Position numbers and translations under genes: made by a program
Notes under the pieces: model-generated
Seen by the model: the letters and a program-made list of their open reading frames with translations, nothing else
What the model was told of the DNA's origin: nothing
The model's database searches: none
Origin: Neosynechococcus sphagnicola sy1
GTDB taxonomy: Bacteria > Cyanobacteriota > Cyanobacteriia > Neosynechococcales > Neosynechococcaceae
Assembly (NCBI RefSeq): GCF_000775285.1
Contig: NZ_JJML01000002.1
Location: forward strand, 1-64,000
DNA length: 64,000 nt
Reading direction: 5' to 3'
Shown: piece after piece, positions 49,925-59,621 of the stretch
How the letters are laid out: every line of letters begins with the position of its first letter
Position numbering within the stretch: position 1 is the first letter of the stretch

Positions 49925-50860
49925 ATGCCGAACCCCCTTCCTCCCCTTGCCCAACAGGTGATCTTAATTACGGGTGCCTCTTCCGGTATTGGGGCTGCAC
50001 TGGCACAAAGCTTGGCAACTCGCTACCCCGGTATCCGGCTGGTTTTGGCCGCTCGCACGGCGGTCACCTTAGAACAACTGGCGACCCAGTACCGCCAACT
50101 CGGAGCCGAGATTCTGGTGGTGCCGACGGATATGGCTGCACCGGAGCAGGTACAGACCCTTGCCACCACTGCGATCGCCCACTTTGGACGGGTGGATTCC
50201 CTGGTCAATAATGCTGGCTATGGTCAAATGGGACCAGTTGAATTGGTACCGATTGCAGCAGCGCAACACCAATTTGCGGTCAATGTTTTAGGCGTGGTGG
50301 GCTTAATTCAGGCGCTGATTCCCACCATGCGTCAACAGGGCGGAGGGCGGATTCTCAATATTAGTTCCATTGCCGGTCGTTTGGCGTTTCCCTTTGGGGG
50401 CTTATACAGCGCCTCAAAATTTGCCCTTGAGGGGCTCAGTGACACCCTAAGGATGGAACTAAGTCCGTTTAATATTCAGGTGAGTGTGATTGAACCGGGG
50501 CCTGTGCAGACCAATTTCTTTCAGGTCGCAACCCAAGGGGTTGAGCAAACGATTCCAGACCCCCAAAAGACTCCCTACCGAGCCGCCTTTGCCCAGATCG
50601 AGACCCTTGAGCAGCGGGTGGGCGATCGCGCTTGGAGTTCTGAGCAAGTTGTCGCCGTGATTCTCAAGGCTCTTACTGATCCAGTGCCTCGCCCCCGCTA
50701 TCTTGCCGCCACGGGAGGTCGTGTGTTGTTGTTCCTAATGACCAAGTTGCTCCCCACTAAAATGGTTGACGGATTTTGGCAGCGCTTCTATGGCATTGAT
50801 TTGGTTGAGCGAGATTGGAAAAATCGTCTTGGATCGTTGCCTAGAATAACAGTCCGTTAA
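49925..50860 (+). CDS. short-chain dehydrogenase/reductase
   Basis: A 311-residue SDR with the NAD(P) motif ITGASSGIGAAL, NNAGYG, the catalytic Ser in NISSIAG and YSASKFAL (YxxxK). It begins 15 bp after the PRC-barrel gene. The longer C-terminus (IDLVERDWKNRLGSLPR) is typical of classical SDRs of the DltE/YqjQ-like group. Substrate unknown. The frame is intact. Confidence 0.9.
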   Translation: MPNPLPPLAQQVILITGASSGIGAALAQSLATRYPGIRLVLAARTAVTLEQLATQYRQLGAEILVVPTDMAAPEQVQTLATTAIAHFGRVDSLVNNAGYGQMGPVELVPIAAAQHQFAVNVLGVVGLIQALIPTMRQQGGGRILNISSIAGRLAFPFGGLYSASKFALEGLSDTLRMELSPFNIQVSVIEPGPVQTNFFQVATQGVEQTIPDPQKTPYRAAFAQIETLEQRVGDRAWSSEQVVAVILKALTDPVPRPRYLAATGGRVLLFLMTKLLPTKMVDGFWQRFYGIDLVERDWKNRLGSLPRITVR

Positions 50861-50957
50861 AGGTTTTGCTGCTAGACTACTACCGGATGCTGCTGTCTAG
50901 CGGATCGACTCGCTGCCCCTGCTAACTCCCTGTGATTTATCTCTCCTCTTCATCTTC

Positions 50958-52175
50958 ATGGACTTGCTAGAGTACCAGGCCAAGCAATTATTTCGCGAGA
51001 CGGGGATTCCTGTCCTGCCCTCACAACGGATTGATTCCCCCAAAGATTTAAAAGGGCTAGAAATTCCCTATCCGGTCGTCCTCAAGTCCCAGGTTCGCAT
51101 GGGGGGCGGGGCAAAGCAGGCGGTGTCAAAATTGTTGGGAATACGATTGATGCCGTGGCAGCCGCCCAAACAATTTTTAACCTGCCGATTATGGGGGAGT
51201 ACCCCCAGGTACTGCTGGCAGAATCTAAGTACGATGCAGTTCAAGAATTTTATCTGGCCGTTGTCCTCGATCGTTCTGTGCGCCGTCCCCTGCTGTTGGG
51301 TTCCCAACAAGGGGGCATCTATGTAGAAGCTGCTTTGGAGCAGATCCAGCAAGTGGTGGTTGATCAGGATTTCTCTCCCTTCTATGCCCGGAAATTAGCC
51401 GTCAAGATGGGACTGCAAGGCCAGCTGATTCAAGCCGTCAGTGCCATCGTTGAAAAGATGTATGACCTGTTTATTCAAAAGGACTTAGATTTAGTTGAGA
51501 TCAACCCTTTGGGCATTCGTGCCAGTGGGGAAGTGATGGCGCTGGATGGCAAGATTACCGTCAATGACAACGCCCTCGTGCGCCACGCCGATCTGGTTGA
51601 GATGGCGCTGACGATTGCCAACCGAGTTGTGGATAAAGAAACCAAAGCCCAACTGACAGTTTCCCGCCGGGTGACGGCCACTGATGACCCCCCCCTTGAT
51701 TGAGCTGGAGGGTAATATTGGTGTCATCTGTAACGGTGCTGGGTTAACGATGACCACCCTGGATTTAATCCAGCTCCAGGGTGGCAGCCCCGCTAGTTTC
51801 CTCAATTTAGGGGGTGAAACCTCCCACTACTATCCGCCCGCTTCAACCCCTACCGTTGCCAGTGAAGAGTCAGCTACTTTTATCTACCACACGCTGGAAA
51901 GCGGTCTGACCTTAATGAGCCAGGATGTGACTGTGAAGGTGATCCTGGTCAACATTTTTGGCAGCTTTATTGCCTGCGATCGCGTGGCGGAAATTGTTGT
52001 CAACTATTTACACCTGCAAGAGACCCAAGGGCGACGCCGAATTCCCTTGGTGGTGCGGCTGGTTAATGATCAGGCCACTGCTGCACGGCAGCATCTGAAT
52101 CAGACCCTCGTGACCTTGGTAGAGAGTCTTGATGATGCCGTGGCTAAGGCGGTGGCATTGACTGAGATCGATTAG
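50958..52175 (+). CDS. sucC: succinate-CoA ligase beta subunit (two frameshifts)
   Basis: Adding one G to the G6 run near 51105 restores RMGGRGKAGGVKIVG, and removing one C from the C8 run near 51690 restores DDPPLIELEGNIGVICNGAG. The result is about 405 residues, normal for the family. It begins MDLLEYQAKQLFRETGIPV (ATP-grasp domain) and carries LVEINPLG and GGSPASFLNLGG in the CoA-ligase domain. It forms a complex with the alpha subunit encoded 27 bp downstream and makes succinate, ATP and CoA from succinyl-CoA in the TCA cycle. Confidence 0.92.
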
Positions 52176-52202
52176 ACCCCAACCGCTCTAGGAACATGGT
52201 GT

Positions 52203-53111
52203 ATGAATTTCACAGCTGATACCAGAGTCCTGATTCAGGGCATTACAGAACCCTTGGCAGCGGCGGCGGTGCCGTTGATGCAAGCCTATGGCACCCGAGT
52301 TGTCGCCGGGGTCAGTCCTGGATTTGGTGGTCAGGTGTTGGCAGGAATCCCCGTGTTGGATTTGGTCGAACAGGTGCTGACCCAGGTTGGGGAGGTCGAT
52401 GCCACCCTGATTTTTGTCCATCCCTATCGGGTGTTAGATGCCGCCCTAGAGGCGATCGCCAACGGCATTCGTCAGATTATTATCATCACCGAAGGGATGC
52501 CGCCCCTCGATATGGTGAAACTGCTGCAAAAAGCAGAGGCCAGCGAAACCCTAGTGGTAGGGCCTAACTGTCCGGGGGTCATTGTACCGGGGCAGGTGTT
52601 ATTGGGCATTCATCCCGCAGAAGTTTATACCCCCGGCAATATTGGTCTAGTGAGTCGCAGCGGCACCCTCACCTATGAAGTCGCCATGGAACTCACCCAA
52701 GCAGGCTTGGGTCAGTCCATCGCTGTTGGGATTGGCAGTGATGCGATCGTGGGTGCGTCCTTTGCACAGTGGCTTCAAATCTTGGATGAAGATGAGACCA
52801 CCGAAGCCATTGTTCTGATTGGAGAAATTGGGGGTGACAGTGAAGAAGCTGCTGCCCAATACATTGCCGAAGTCATTGATAAGCCTGTAGTTGCCTACGT
52901 TGCTGGTCGGGCAGCCCCCCGAGGCAAACCCACTGGCCATGCCGGAGCTATCATTGCCTCACAATTGTCGGCGACGCGAGAAATTATTGCTTATCACACC
53001 CACCTGGGGACGGCAGAGAGTAAAATTGCGGCGTTTAAAGAGGCTCAAGTCCCCGTTGCTGAACGTCCTTCCCAGATCCCGGTGCTATTGCAGCAGGCGT
53101 TACAACACTGA
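52203..53111 (+). CDS. sucD: succinate-CoA ligase alpha subunit
   Basis: A 302-residue protein starting MNFTADTRVLIQGITEPLAA. The CoA-binding Rossmann domain is followed by GPNCPGVIVPGQ, NIGLVSRSGTLTYEV and VLIGEIGGDSEEAAA. The phospho-histidine is in PTGHAGAIIAS. The residue numbers agree with a full-length SucD. It is the partner of the upstream sucC product. The frame is intact. Confidence 0.94.
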   Translation: MNFTADTRVLIQGITEPLAAAAVPLMQAYGTRVVAGVSPGFGGQVLAGIPVLDLVEQVLTQVGEVDATLIFVHPYRVLDAALEAIANGIRQIIIITEGMPPLDMVKLLQKAEASETLVVGPNCPGVIVPGQVLLGIHPAEVYTPGNIGLVSRSGTLTYEVAMELTQAGLGQSIAVGIGSDAIVGASFAQWLQILDEDETTEAIVLIGEIGGDSEEAAAQYIAEVIDKPVVAYVAGRAAPRGKPTGHAGAIIASQLSATREIIAYHTHLGTAESKIAAFKEAQVPVAERPSQIPVLLQQALQH

Positions 53112-53259
53112 TGGTTTTCTCACCCCCCATGACCCTAAGCTGTCTCCATGGCTACCCTCCGCCACTAGCTGACTACCATTCACGTCTCAAGCTCCTCCAT
53201 CGTCAGGAGTTTATCGGCACTATCTTCTCGATTTGCTGCTCTTGGGTTGACAAGTTGCG

Positions 53260-54489
53260 TTGTTAGGCAGGGTTCTAATTCTCAATCGTGTTGATGCAAA
53301 TAACTTGAATGTGAATTCTGTACAGATACTTCCTATCACCTTGAATGATGTCTGGTCTTATAGCTTGTTAATCGCTTTATGTCTGCCAGCAACTTGGTAC
53401 TACTGCTATGGGATCTATGCAGCACTAACCTTTTTTTACCATCCCATCCAGCCAGAACCTGACTACCATCCGCCGATTACGGTTCTCAAGCCGATCTGTG
53501 GTCTCGATAATGATACTTACGAAAACTTTGCTTCCTTTTGTAGACAGGACTACCCTGACTATCAAATTATCTTTGGGGTTCACAATGCCCAAGATCCTTG
53601 TGTGACCATTGTCCAGCAACTGATTCAGGATTTTCCAGACCTTGATATTCAGCTCGTAATTAGTGACCGTATCATTGGCACCAACTTTAAAGTCAGCAAC
53701 CTGGCGAATGCAGAGCCTCAGGCGAAACACGCCATTTTGCTGCTGGCAGACAGCGACGTTCGCGTAGGATCTGACTATCTCAGGCGCGTGATCCAGCCGC
53801 TGCGGGACCCAGCTGTAGGAGTTGTCACTTGTTTATTTAGGCCACTGACACGAGGGTGGGTGGCAAATCTCGAGGCTCTTGGCATCTCAACAGATTACCT
53901 GGCCGGGGTTTTAGTAGCGAATCGCTTGCAGGGAATGACCTTTGCCCTGGGGCCAACCATCGCCATTCGCCGCGCTGCCTTAGAAGCTATTGGGGGGTTC
54001 GCCGCGATCGCTGACTTTCTGGCGGACGATTTTCAACTGGGTTACTTACCTGCCCAAGCAGGCTATAAGGTCGTACTCTCCGATTACATCATTGAGCATG
54101 TGATTACCACCGAGAGCCTCACCGACTTGTTTCACCGCCAAATCCGATGGGCTTTTTGTACCCGAGTTTCTCGACCCTGGGGATATCTAGGGCTGATCTT
54201 TACCCATGGAATTGCTACTAGTTTTTTATTCCTGATCATGACCTGGGAAACCAGATTGGGCGTGATTGGGCTGAGTATTACTTGGTTGACAAGATTGGCA
54301 ATGGCTTGGATCATTGGGGCGATGTTCCTTCAGGATCGTGCCGCAAAACAATTACTATGGCTGGTGCCTCTCAGGGATTTAATTAGTTTTGGTTTCTGGT
54401 GCTATGGCTTTGCTGGAAACTCGATCCAATGGCGTGGCCGCCGCATGAGATTGCTGAGAAACGGTAAATTAGAGCCTTGGGAGATTTGA
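53260..54489 (+). CDS. hpnI: hopanoid glycosyltransferase HpnI
   Basis: About 400 residues resembling ceramide glucosyltransferase-type GT21 enzymes. An N-terminal membrane helix (LLIALCLPATWYYCYGIYAAL) is followed by ITVLKPICGLDNDTYENFASFCRQDYP, the DSDVRVG metal site, DDFQLG and the QxxRW-like motif RQIRWAFCTR, then C-terminal membrane helices. HpnI adds N-acetylglucosamine to bacteriohopanetetrol. The next gene is hpnJ, which supports the name. The exact start is unclear: a TTG at 53260 or a later TTG/GTG. No HpnK deacetylase is in the window. Confidence 0.87.
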   Translation: MLGRVLILNRVDANNLNVNSVQILPITLNDVWSYSLLIALCLPATWYYCYGIYAALTFFYHPIQPEPDYHPPITVLKPICGLDNDTYENFASFCRQDYPDYQIIFGVHNAQDPCVTIVQQLIQDFPDLDIQLVISDRIIGTNFKVSNLANAEPQAKHAILLLADSDVRVGSDYLRRVIQPLRDPAVGVVTCLFRPLTRGWVANLEALGISTDYLAGVLVANRLQGMTFALGPTIAIRRAALEAIGGFAAIADFLADDFQLGYLPAQAGYKVVLSDYIIEHVITTESLTDLFHRQIRWAFCTRVSRPWGYLGLIFTHGIATSFLFLIMTWETRLGVIGLSITWLTRLAMAWIIGAMFLQDRAAKQLLWLVPLRDLISFGFWCYGFAGNSIQWRGRRMRLLRNGKLEPWEI

Positions 54490-54566
54490 TCGAGGGTGGT
54501 ACTCTAGCAGGCAATACCCATCTAAAACACCATCATTAAATTCTGCTAAAATCCTTCGCTAGCTTT

Positions 54567-56045
54567 ATGGAGAGACATTCTGTGCAAAAGACTCTGTTCC
54601 TTAGCCCTCCCTCGTTTGATGGTTTTGACGGTGGGGCCGGTGCCCGATACCAAACCAAGCGGGAGGTTACTTCCTTCTGGTATCCCACCTGGTTAGCTCA
54701 GCCCGCTGCCCTGGTACCCGGTAGCAAGCTAGTCGATGCCCCCCCCCACGGCCAAACCTTTGAGGACGTTTTGAAGATTGCCAAAGATTACGAGTTAGTG
54801 ATCTTGCATACCAGTACACCCTCGCTTCCCAATGATGTGAAAATCGCTGAGGCACTCAAATCCCAAAATCGCAATGTCAAGGTTGGCTTTGTTGGGGCAC
54901 ACGTGGCGGTCTTACCGGAGCAAACCCTGAGGGAGAATCCGGTGATTGATTTTGCCTGTCGCCATGAGTTTGACTACACCTGCAAAGAGCTGGCGGAGGG
55001 GAAGCCCTGGGATCAAATCAAGGGACTGAGTTACCGCGACCCGCATCAGAATATTTGTCATACGGAAGACCGAGAACTCATCCACGACTGGGATTCGATG
55101 CCGAGCGTCTTGCCCGTGTATGCCCGTGATTTAGATGTCACCAAGTATTTCAATGGCTACCTACAACACCCCTACGTCTCTTTCTACACCGGACGGGGTT
55201 GCCCTGCAAAATGTACCTTTTGTCTCTGGCCCCAGACCATCGGTGGGCATCTTTACCGTACCAAGAGTCCCGAGGTGGTTGGCCGTGAGATGGAAGAAGC
55301 CAAAGCCCTCTTTGGGGATACGGTGCGGGAATATATGTTTGATGACGATACTTTTACCATTAACCGCCAGCGGGCGATCGCCATCAGTGAACACATGAAG
55401 CGGCTAAAGCTCACCTGGAGTTGTAATGCCCGCGCCAATTTAGACTACGACACTCTGAAGCAGCTCCGGGACAATGGTCTGCGGCTGTTACTTGTTGGTT
55501 TTGAGTCGGGGAACCAGGAGATTTTGAACCGGATTAAAAAGGGCATCAAATTGGAAGGAGCCCGGGAATTTATGAGGAACTGTCGCAAACTGGGGATTAT
55601 TGTTCATGGCACCTTTATTTTAGGGTTACCCATTGAAACCCAGGAGACCGTGGAAGAAACGATTCGGTTTGCCCGTGAAATCAACCCCCATACCATTCAA
55701 GTCTCCATTGCGGCTCCCTATCCCGGCACAGAGCTTTATGAACAAGCCAAGGCCAACAAATGGTTTGCCAGTGATGCTCTGGTTGCCAATTCAGGCATTC
55801 AAACTTCTACCCTGCAATACCCAGACATTTCCAGTGCTGAGATCGAAGATGCGGTAGAAAGAATGTATCGTCAATTTTACTTCCGTCCGCAAAAAATCCT
55901 GTCCATCCTGCAGGAGATGGTGGTGGATCGCCGGGTGCTGGTGCGGCGGATGAGGGAAGGGGTGGAATTTTTCTCTTACCTGAAAGAACGTCGGGTGCAA
56001 GCAGGGGTGACGAAGTCGCAAGCCAGCCCGATTGTTGGGACTTAA
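54567..56045 (+). CDS. hpnJ: hopanoid biosynthesis radical SAM protein HpnJ
   Basis: A 492-residue protein with an N-terminal B12-binding-like domain and a radical SAM core. The cluster motif is GRGCPAKCTFCLWPQ (CxxxCxxC), and ILGLPIETQET and GFESGNQEILNRIKKG are typical. The start region ERHSVQKTLFLSPPSFDGFDGGAGARYQTKRE agrees with HpnJ. It is thought to form the cyclitol ether of bacteriohopanetetrol. It follows hpnI by 78 bp. Both frames are intact. Confidence 0.92.
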   Translation: MERHSVQKTLFLSPPSFDGFDGGAGARYQTKREVTSFWYPTWLAQPAALVPGSKLVDAPPHGQTFEDVLKIAKDYELVILHTSTPSLPNDVKIAEALKSQNRNVKVGFVGAHVAVLPEQTLRENPVIDFACRHEFDYTCKELAEGKPWDQIKGLSYRDPHQNICHTEDRELIHDWDSMPSVLPVYARDLDVTKYFNGYLQHPYVSFYTGRGCPAKCTFCLWPQTIGGHLYRTKSPEVVGREMEEAKALFGDTVREYMFDDDTFTINRQRAIAISEHMKRLKLTWSCNARANLDYDTLKQLRDNGLRLLLVGFESGNQEILNRIKKGIKLEGAREFMRNCRKLGIIVHGTFILGLPIETQETVEETIRFAREINPHTIQVSIAAPYPGTELYEQAKANKWFASDALVANSGIQTSTLQYPDISSAEIEDAVERMYRQFYFRPQKILSILQEMVVDRRVLVRRMREGVEFFSYLKERRVQAGVTKSQASPIVGT

Positions 56046-56129
56046 AGGTTAAAGGTTTTCAGGGAGCTACAAGCAACGCTCCCTACTCTGGTCGATCCAG
56101 CAGCCCCATATAAGAGACCGAGAACGAAG

Positions 56130-56549
56130 ATGAAAAATATCCTCCTCCTGGCATTGCTGGTTGTGCTTCAGGTTCTGGGATACGCCGGACTGAGCTATGG
56201 TCTGCATCAGGTTGGGGCAATGAGTCCATCTAACCCGCTAGCAATCTTTTTCTTTGGGCTTCAGGTGTTTTCCAATCTCTGGGTTTTACTCGGAGTGTTG
56301 AGCATGATAGCCTCCTTACTGCTTTACCTGGTCGCAATTTCACGGCTTGATCTGAGCTATGTCCTGCCGATCCTGGCCTCTAATTACGTACTGACGACCC
56401 TGGTGGGTTGGCTAATTTTAGGTGAAAAAGTTTCTGCACCGCGCTGGATCGGAACCCTGTTGATTACAGCGGGGGTCTTGATGGTTGGATTGAGCGAACA
56501 TGCTCGTAATTCCAAGCGATCCAGAAAATCAATTCCCCACAAAACATGA
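56130..56549 (+). CDS. small four-helix EamA/SMR-like transporter, subunit 1
   Basis: A 139-residue protein with four membrane helices and a basic C-terminus (RNSKRSRKS). The motif LDLSYVLPILASNYVLTTLVGWLILGEKV is EamA-like. It is followed directly by a second gene of the same type, a pair that resembles ArnE/ArnF flippase subunits. The position behind hpnIJ suggests a role in moving a lipid-linked or hopanoid precursor, which is inference only. Confidence 0.83.
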   Translation: MKNILLLALLVVLQVLGYAGLSYGLHQVGAMSPSNPLAIFFFGLQVFSNLWVLLGVLSMIASLLLYLVAISRLDLSYVLPILASNYVLTTLVGWLILGEKVSAPRWIGTLLITAGVLMVGLSEHARNSKRSRKSIPHKT

Positions 56550-56556
56550 GTTCATC

Positions 56557-56934
56557 ATGATCAAAATCTGGCTGGCACTGATTGTGCTAGTGGTTGCAGA
56601 TTGTGCAGGCACTTTATTTCTCGCTCGGGGCATGAAGCAGTTGGGGGCGGTTTCAACTGCAACGCTGAAACCACAGGCGTTGGTTCATTTCTTTTGGAGC
56701 GCCGTCAGCAACTCCTCCTTGAGACTCGGAATCTTTTGCATGACGATTATGTTTTTTATGTTTATTTCCTTGCTTAGTTGGGCGGATGTCAGTTTTGTAG
56801 TGCCAGCAACAGCTCTAACGGAACCCGTGAATATGTTAGGGACTCGGTTTGTTTTAAAAGAGCATGTAACCCCAGTTCGCTGGTTCAGTAGTGTGCTCAT
56901 TTGTATGGGTATTTATCTAATTTCTTATAAGTAA
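56557..56934 (+). CDS. small four-helix EamA/SMR-like transporter, subunit 2
   Basis: A 125-residue protein, four membrane helices, starting MIKIWLALIVLVVADCAGTLFLARG. The ATG at 56557 lies 7 bp after the stop of subunit 1 and is preferred over an in-frame start inside that gene. It has SWADVSFVVPATALTEPVNMLGTRFVLKEHVTPVRW, matching its neighbour in layout but clearly diverged. The two probably form a heterodimer. Confidence 0.83.
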   Translation: MIKIWLALIVLVVADCAGTLFLARGMKQLGAVSTATLKPQALVHFFWSAVSNSSLRLGIFCMTIMFFMFISLLSWADVSFVVPATALTEPVNMLGTRFVLKEHVTPVRWFSSVLICMGIYLISYK

Positions 56935-57141
56935 TTCACAGCCAAATCCCCAAGGAGTTTTAGCGTCCCCATTGATTCATAGAGCAGGTGATTAATGCTA
57001 ATTTAACTCTGTAGGTAGCCTCAAAAGCGACAATTTTCCGGTCACTGATTTGTCTGTCGAGTGGTGGCAGGCTGACCTCCATCAGAACATACCTGCCACC
57101 ATTGAAAACTCCAGATCCATCCACTCAAAATTGACAGTATC
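56935..57141. other. short intergenic stretch between convergent genes
   Basis: No gene or clear terminator seen. Confidence 0.5.
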
Positions 57142-58518
57142 CTAGCCAGGGCTGGGGGACTGCCGCAATTGCAGCGCATCCTGGGCGGACTGCCCCTCCC
57201 CCTGGTAACCAAAATACCAAAGGGTTGCAGCGGCTTCGGCTCGGGTCACGGGCTTTTTTGGCTGGAACAAAGCGGTAAAACCAAAGGCACGGTGGATATT
57301 GGCTAAATCCCCATTTTGATGGTCGGCTAACACAGCTCGGAGCGCTCTTGGATCAATCTTGGCGGTATCCTGAAACCCCCAGGTTTGTTTCACGGTATCA
57401 ATGGTGGCTGTAGGCAAGGTTTGACGGGTGTCGAGGGGAACCTTCCAAAGAATCAACGTCTCGCGGGTCAGAGGAGCGTCGGGACGGAATAACAGCGCGG
57501 CGCTATCCCCTGTGAGGGGACTGGGAATCAGTCCCGCTTCCGCCAGTCCTTGAATAGCTGCAAAATCTGGGTCGGTCTTCGGGACATCCTTAAACACGGG
57601 TTGGGAGGCATCGGCCCCTAGGCGCACTTTCTGCGCGGGACGGTTGGCATATATCTGATTATTGGCTGCTACCAGCCAACGGGCAAACTCCCGGCGGGTA
57701 ATCGGTTGACTGGGGGCAAATAAGGTGGAGGTGTTGAGATTTTGCTTGCCCCCTCCGGTGGGGGCAGTCAGCACTCCCAAGGCTGCGAGATCGGCGATCG
57801 CAGACTGGAGTTCCTGAGGGGCTTTGTTGAGGTCAGAGAAGGACTGTGCCACTGTCACCGGAGTTCCTGGCGTATCCGTCGGCAGCGGTGTCGTTGCGAC
57901 TGTGGGTTCCTGGGGCAGCGGCCCAATAAAGTCTGGACTCCCAGGAGCGGGAACGGAGCGGGCGATCGCCCCCTGGTTATACTCAATTGTCAAGGTGGTA
58001 TTGGCTTGGGAAGAGGGAGACGGAGTCGTGGGGGAGGGGGTTGGTAAAGGGGTGGGTTGAATGGAGATCGTTACCTGGAGGTCGTTGCGCCGGGCAACGA
58101 AGGTTCCCTGCAAATCATCCGTGGGACGATCCTCAATCTGCCACCCATCACTCTGGAAGGCTTGTTGATAAAAGCCCATCACCCGATCGCTGCGATCGCC
58201 GCTCGTCCATTGGGTCATCACGGCGGCATCCGTTGACTCAACCGGATCGGTAACCGGGGGCTTGACAGCAACTAAAACTGCATTCGGGTAGCGGGGAATC
58301 TCTGGAGGAAAATCCCTGGGTAACTCAGCAGCTCCCAGGGTAGTTGGTTTATCAGGACTACCACCAAACACCGACGGATTATTTTGTAATCTCGGGTCAG
58401 CGGCCAGAGATCGCTCCCAAGACTGTCCGGTCGGACTGTTGGCACAGGCAGTCAAGGTTGCCAGAGTGCCTGTCAATAAGCCAAGAAGAACCGCAGCTCG
58501 CAATGAGATTAACACCAC
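57142..58518 (-). CDS. SLH-domain lipoprotein
   Basis: A 458-residue protein with a lipoprotein signal (LLTGTLATLTACANS; the lipobox Cys is about residue 25). An N-terminal domain (about 60-150) resembles a compact alpha/beta fold, then a Pro/Thr linker, then S-layer homology-type repeats (from SFSDLNKAPQELQSAIADLAALGVL, with PITRREFARWLVAAN and APLTRETLILWK). SLH repeats in cyanobacteria bind peptidoglycan-linked polymers. It should be anchored in the envelope facing the periplasm. The frame is intact. Confidence 0.87.
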   Translation of the reverse strand: MVLISLRAAVLLGLLTGTLATLTACANSPTGQSWERSLAADPRLQNNPSVFGGSPDKPTTLGAAELPRDFPPEIPRYPNAVLVAVKPPVTDPVESTDAAVMTQWTSGDRSDRVMGFYQQAFQSDGWQIEDRPTDDLQGTFVARRNDLQVTISIQPTPLPTPSPTTPSPSSQANTTLTIEYNQGAIARSVPAPGSPDFIGPLPQEPTVATTPLPTDTPGTPVTVAQSFSDLNKAPQELQSAIADLAALGVLTAPTGGGKQNLNTSTLFAPSQPITRREFARWLVAANNQIYANRPAQKVRLGADASQPVFKDVPKTDPDFAAIQGLAEAGLIPSPLTGDSAALLFRPDAPLTRETLILWKVPLDTRQTLPTATIDTVKQTWGFQDTAKIDPRALRAVLADHQNGDLANIHRAFGFTALFQPKKPVTRAEAAATLWYFGYQGEGQSAQDALQLRQSPSPG

Positions 58519-58587
58519 AGCAACACCGAACGCAGATACCCCTAACGTAGCTCAAAGCGTAGACATAACTGAGGGAGTTTCGTACAG

Positions 58588-58722
58588 ATGGACGATGCAG
58601 AGTTGTACCGTGGTTTGAGGCAACGGGTGTCTCGACTAGTCCGAAAAACCTTGTCCTTCCCAAAATCGGTGCAAAATCACATTGGTGCGATCTGGTATTT
58701 CATCGTAGCGATCAAATGGTAA
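58588..58722 (+). pseudogene. IS1-like transposase remnant, C-terminal tail
   Basis: Forty-four codons ending SFPKSVQNHIGAIWYFI, which resembles the C-terminus of IS1-family transposases (LRQRVSRLVRKTLSF just before). The rest of the gene is missing. It lies between the SLH gene and the tRNA fragment. Confidence 0.6.
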
Positions 58723-58882
58723 CTTTCATGGGTGCAATCCTTCCGGGTAAAAATCCGGGTAAATTTACAGCCCAAACAGCCCCTAATCAGCCTATGCAAT
58801 TGTGCTTATTGACAACATAAAACACTCTTAAGAGTTGTCTGGAACTCCCAAAAGCCTTACCTGTACTTGGTTCCCCAAGCAA

Positions 58883-58930
<48 letters not shown>

Positions 58931-59053
58931 AATATTGTTGGCTGAAGTTCTTTGCAGGTAAGCTTTTGGGACATTCTCAATAAACTATCGGGAAACTATC
59001 GGGGTGTAGATCGGGGTGTGTTCGTTAATGTACTACTAGCTCAGGAGAATGGT

Positions 59054-59335
59054 TTAGACCTTCACGTCTGGGAAAAATGCCAGCTTTGCCAGTAAACCGA
59101 ATAAGGCAAGGACTACCCCTACAACAAGACTCCATATCCGGGTATCTTGAGCATTCATCCGGGTTTCAATGCCATCAACCTTTTTGTCTACTGCTTCAAT
59201 ATGCTGCTCGATGCGCTTCAGTTGTTCCTCAGTACGGACGGCGTTGACCTCAATGTTCTTATCCAATGCGTCGATCTTCTTGTCCAAACCGAGAATCAAG
59301 TTTCTTAAATCGGTATCAGTAGACTGCATTCTCAT
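59054..59335 (-). CDS. small coiled-coil protein with C-terminal membrane helix
   Basis: About 93 residues from the ATG at 59335: a heptad-rich coiled coil (LILGLDKKIDALDKNIEV, EEQLKRIEQHIEAVDKKVDGIET) and a C-terminal membrane helix (WSLVVGVVLALFGLLAKLAFF). It overlaps the upstream ribbon-helix-helix gene by 20 bp. This layout is common on plasmids and islands. Function unknown. Confidence 0.7.
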   Translation of the reverse strand: MRMQSTDTDLRNLILGLDKKIDALDKNIEVNAVRTEEQLKRIEQHIEAVDKKVDGIETRMNAQDTRIWSLVVGVVLALFGLLAKLAFFPDVKV

Positions 59336-59585
59336 CGCCTCTCTTGTTGCGCTTGCGAGTGTCTGCGATCTCTGGTTCTTCTGATTCACCCATCAGCTCA
59401 CGTTGAACCGCTTCGGTGATGACCCTCCTAAGCCATTCGGAGCGATTGGGCAGAGAGCGAACAATCCTGTCAGTTTGCTTATCCAGCGCTACAGAAACAG
59501 GTGGACGGGCAAGGCTGCCAACTTGGGGTTTGAATCGGGTTTCAATATCTCTACGCATGGCATCAATTGAATCATTTATCCCCAT
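59316..59585 (-). CDS. ribbon-helix-helix-like DNA-binding protein
   Basis: About 89 residues from the ATG at 59585 (MGINDSIDAMRRDIETRF). The pattern PVSVALDKQTDRIVRSLPNRSEWLRRVITEAVQREL is a ribbon-helix-helix fold with a strand and two helices. It is probably a small regulator or partition-type protein of the island. It ends inside the next gene. Confidence 0.65.
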   Translation of the reverse strand: MGINDSIDAMRRDIETRFKPQVGSLARPPVSVALDKQTDRIVRSLPNRSEWLRRVITEAVQRELMGESEEPEIADTRKRNKRGDENAVY

Positions 59586-59621
59586 GTTACAACATGGGAT
59601 ATAAAATATCAATAACTCCCA

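Noticed and set aside
12723-52175. Programmed frameshifting or phase variation at each homopolymer
   Set aside because: Too many unrelated housekeeping genes are affected and no stimulating structure or slippery motif is shared. Sequence error is simpler.
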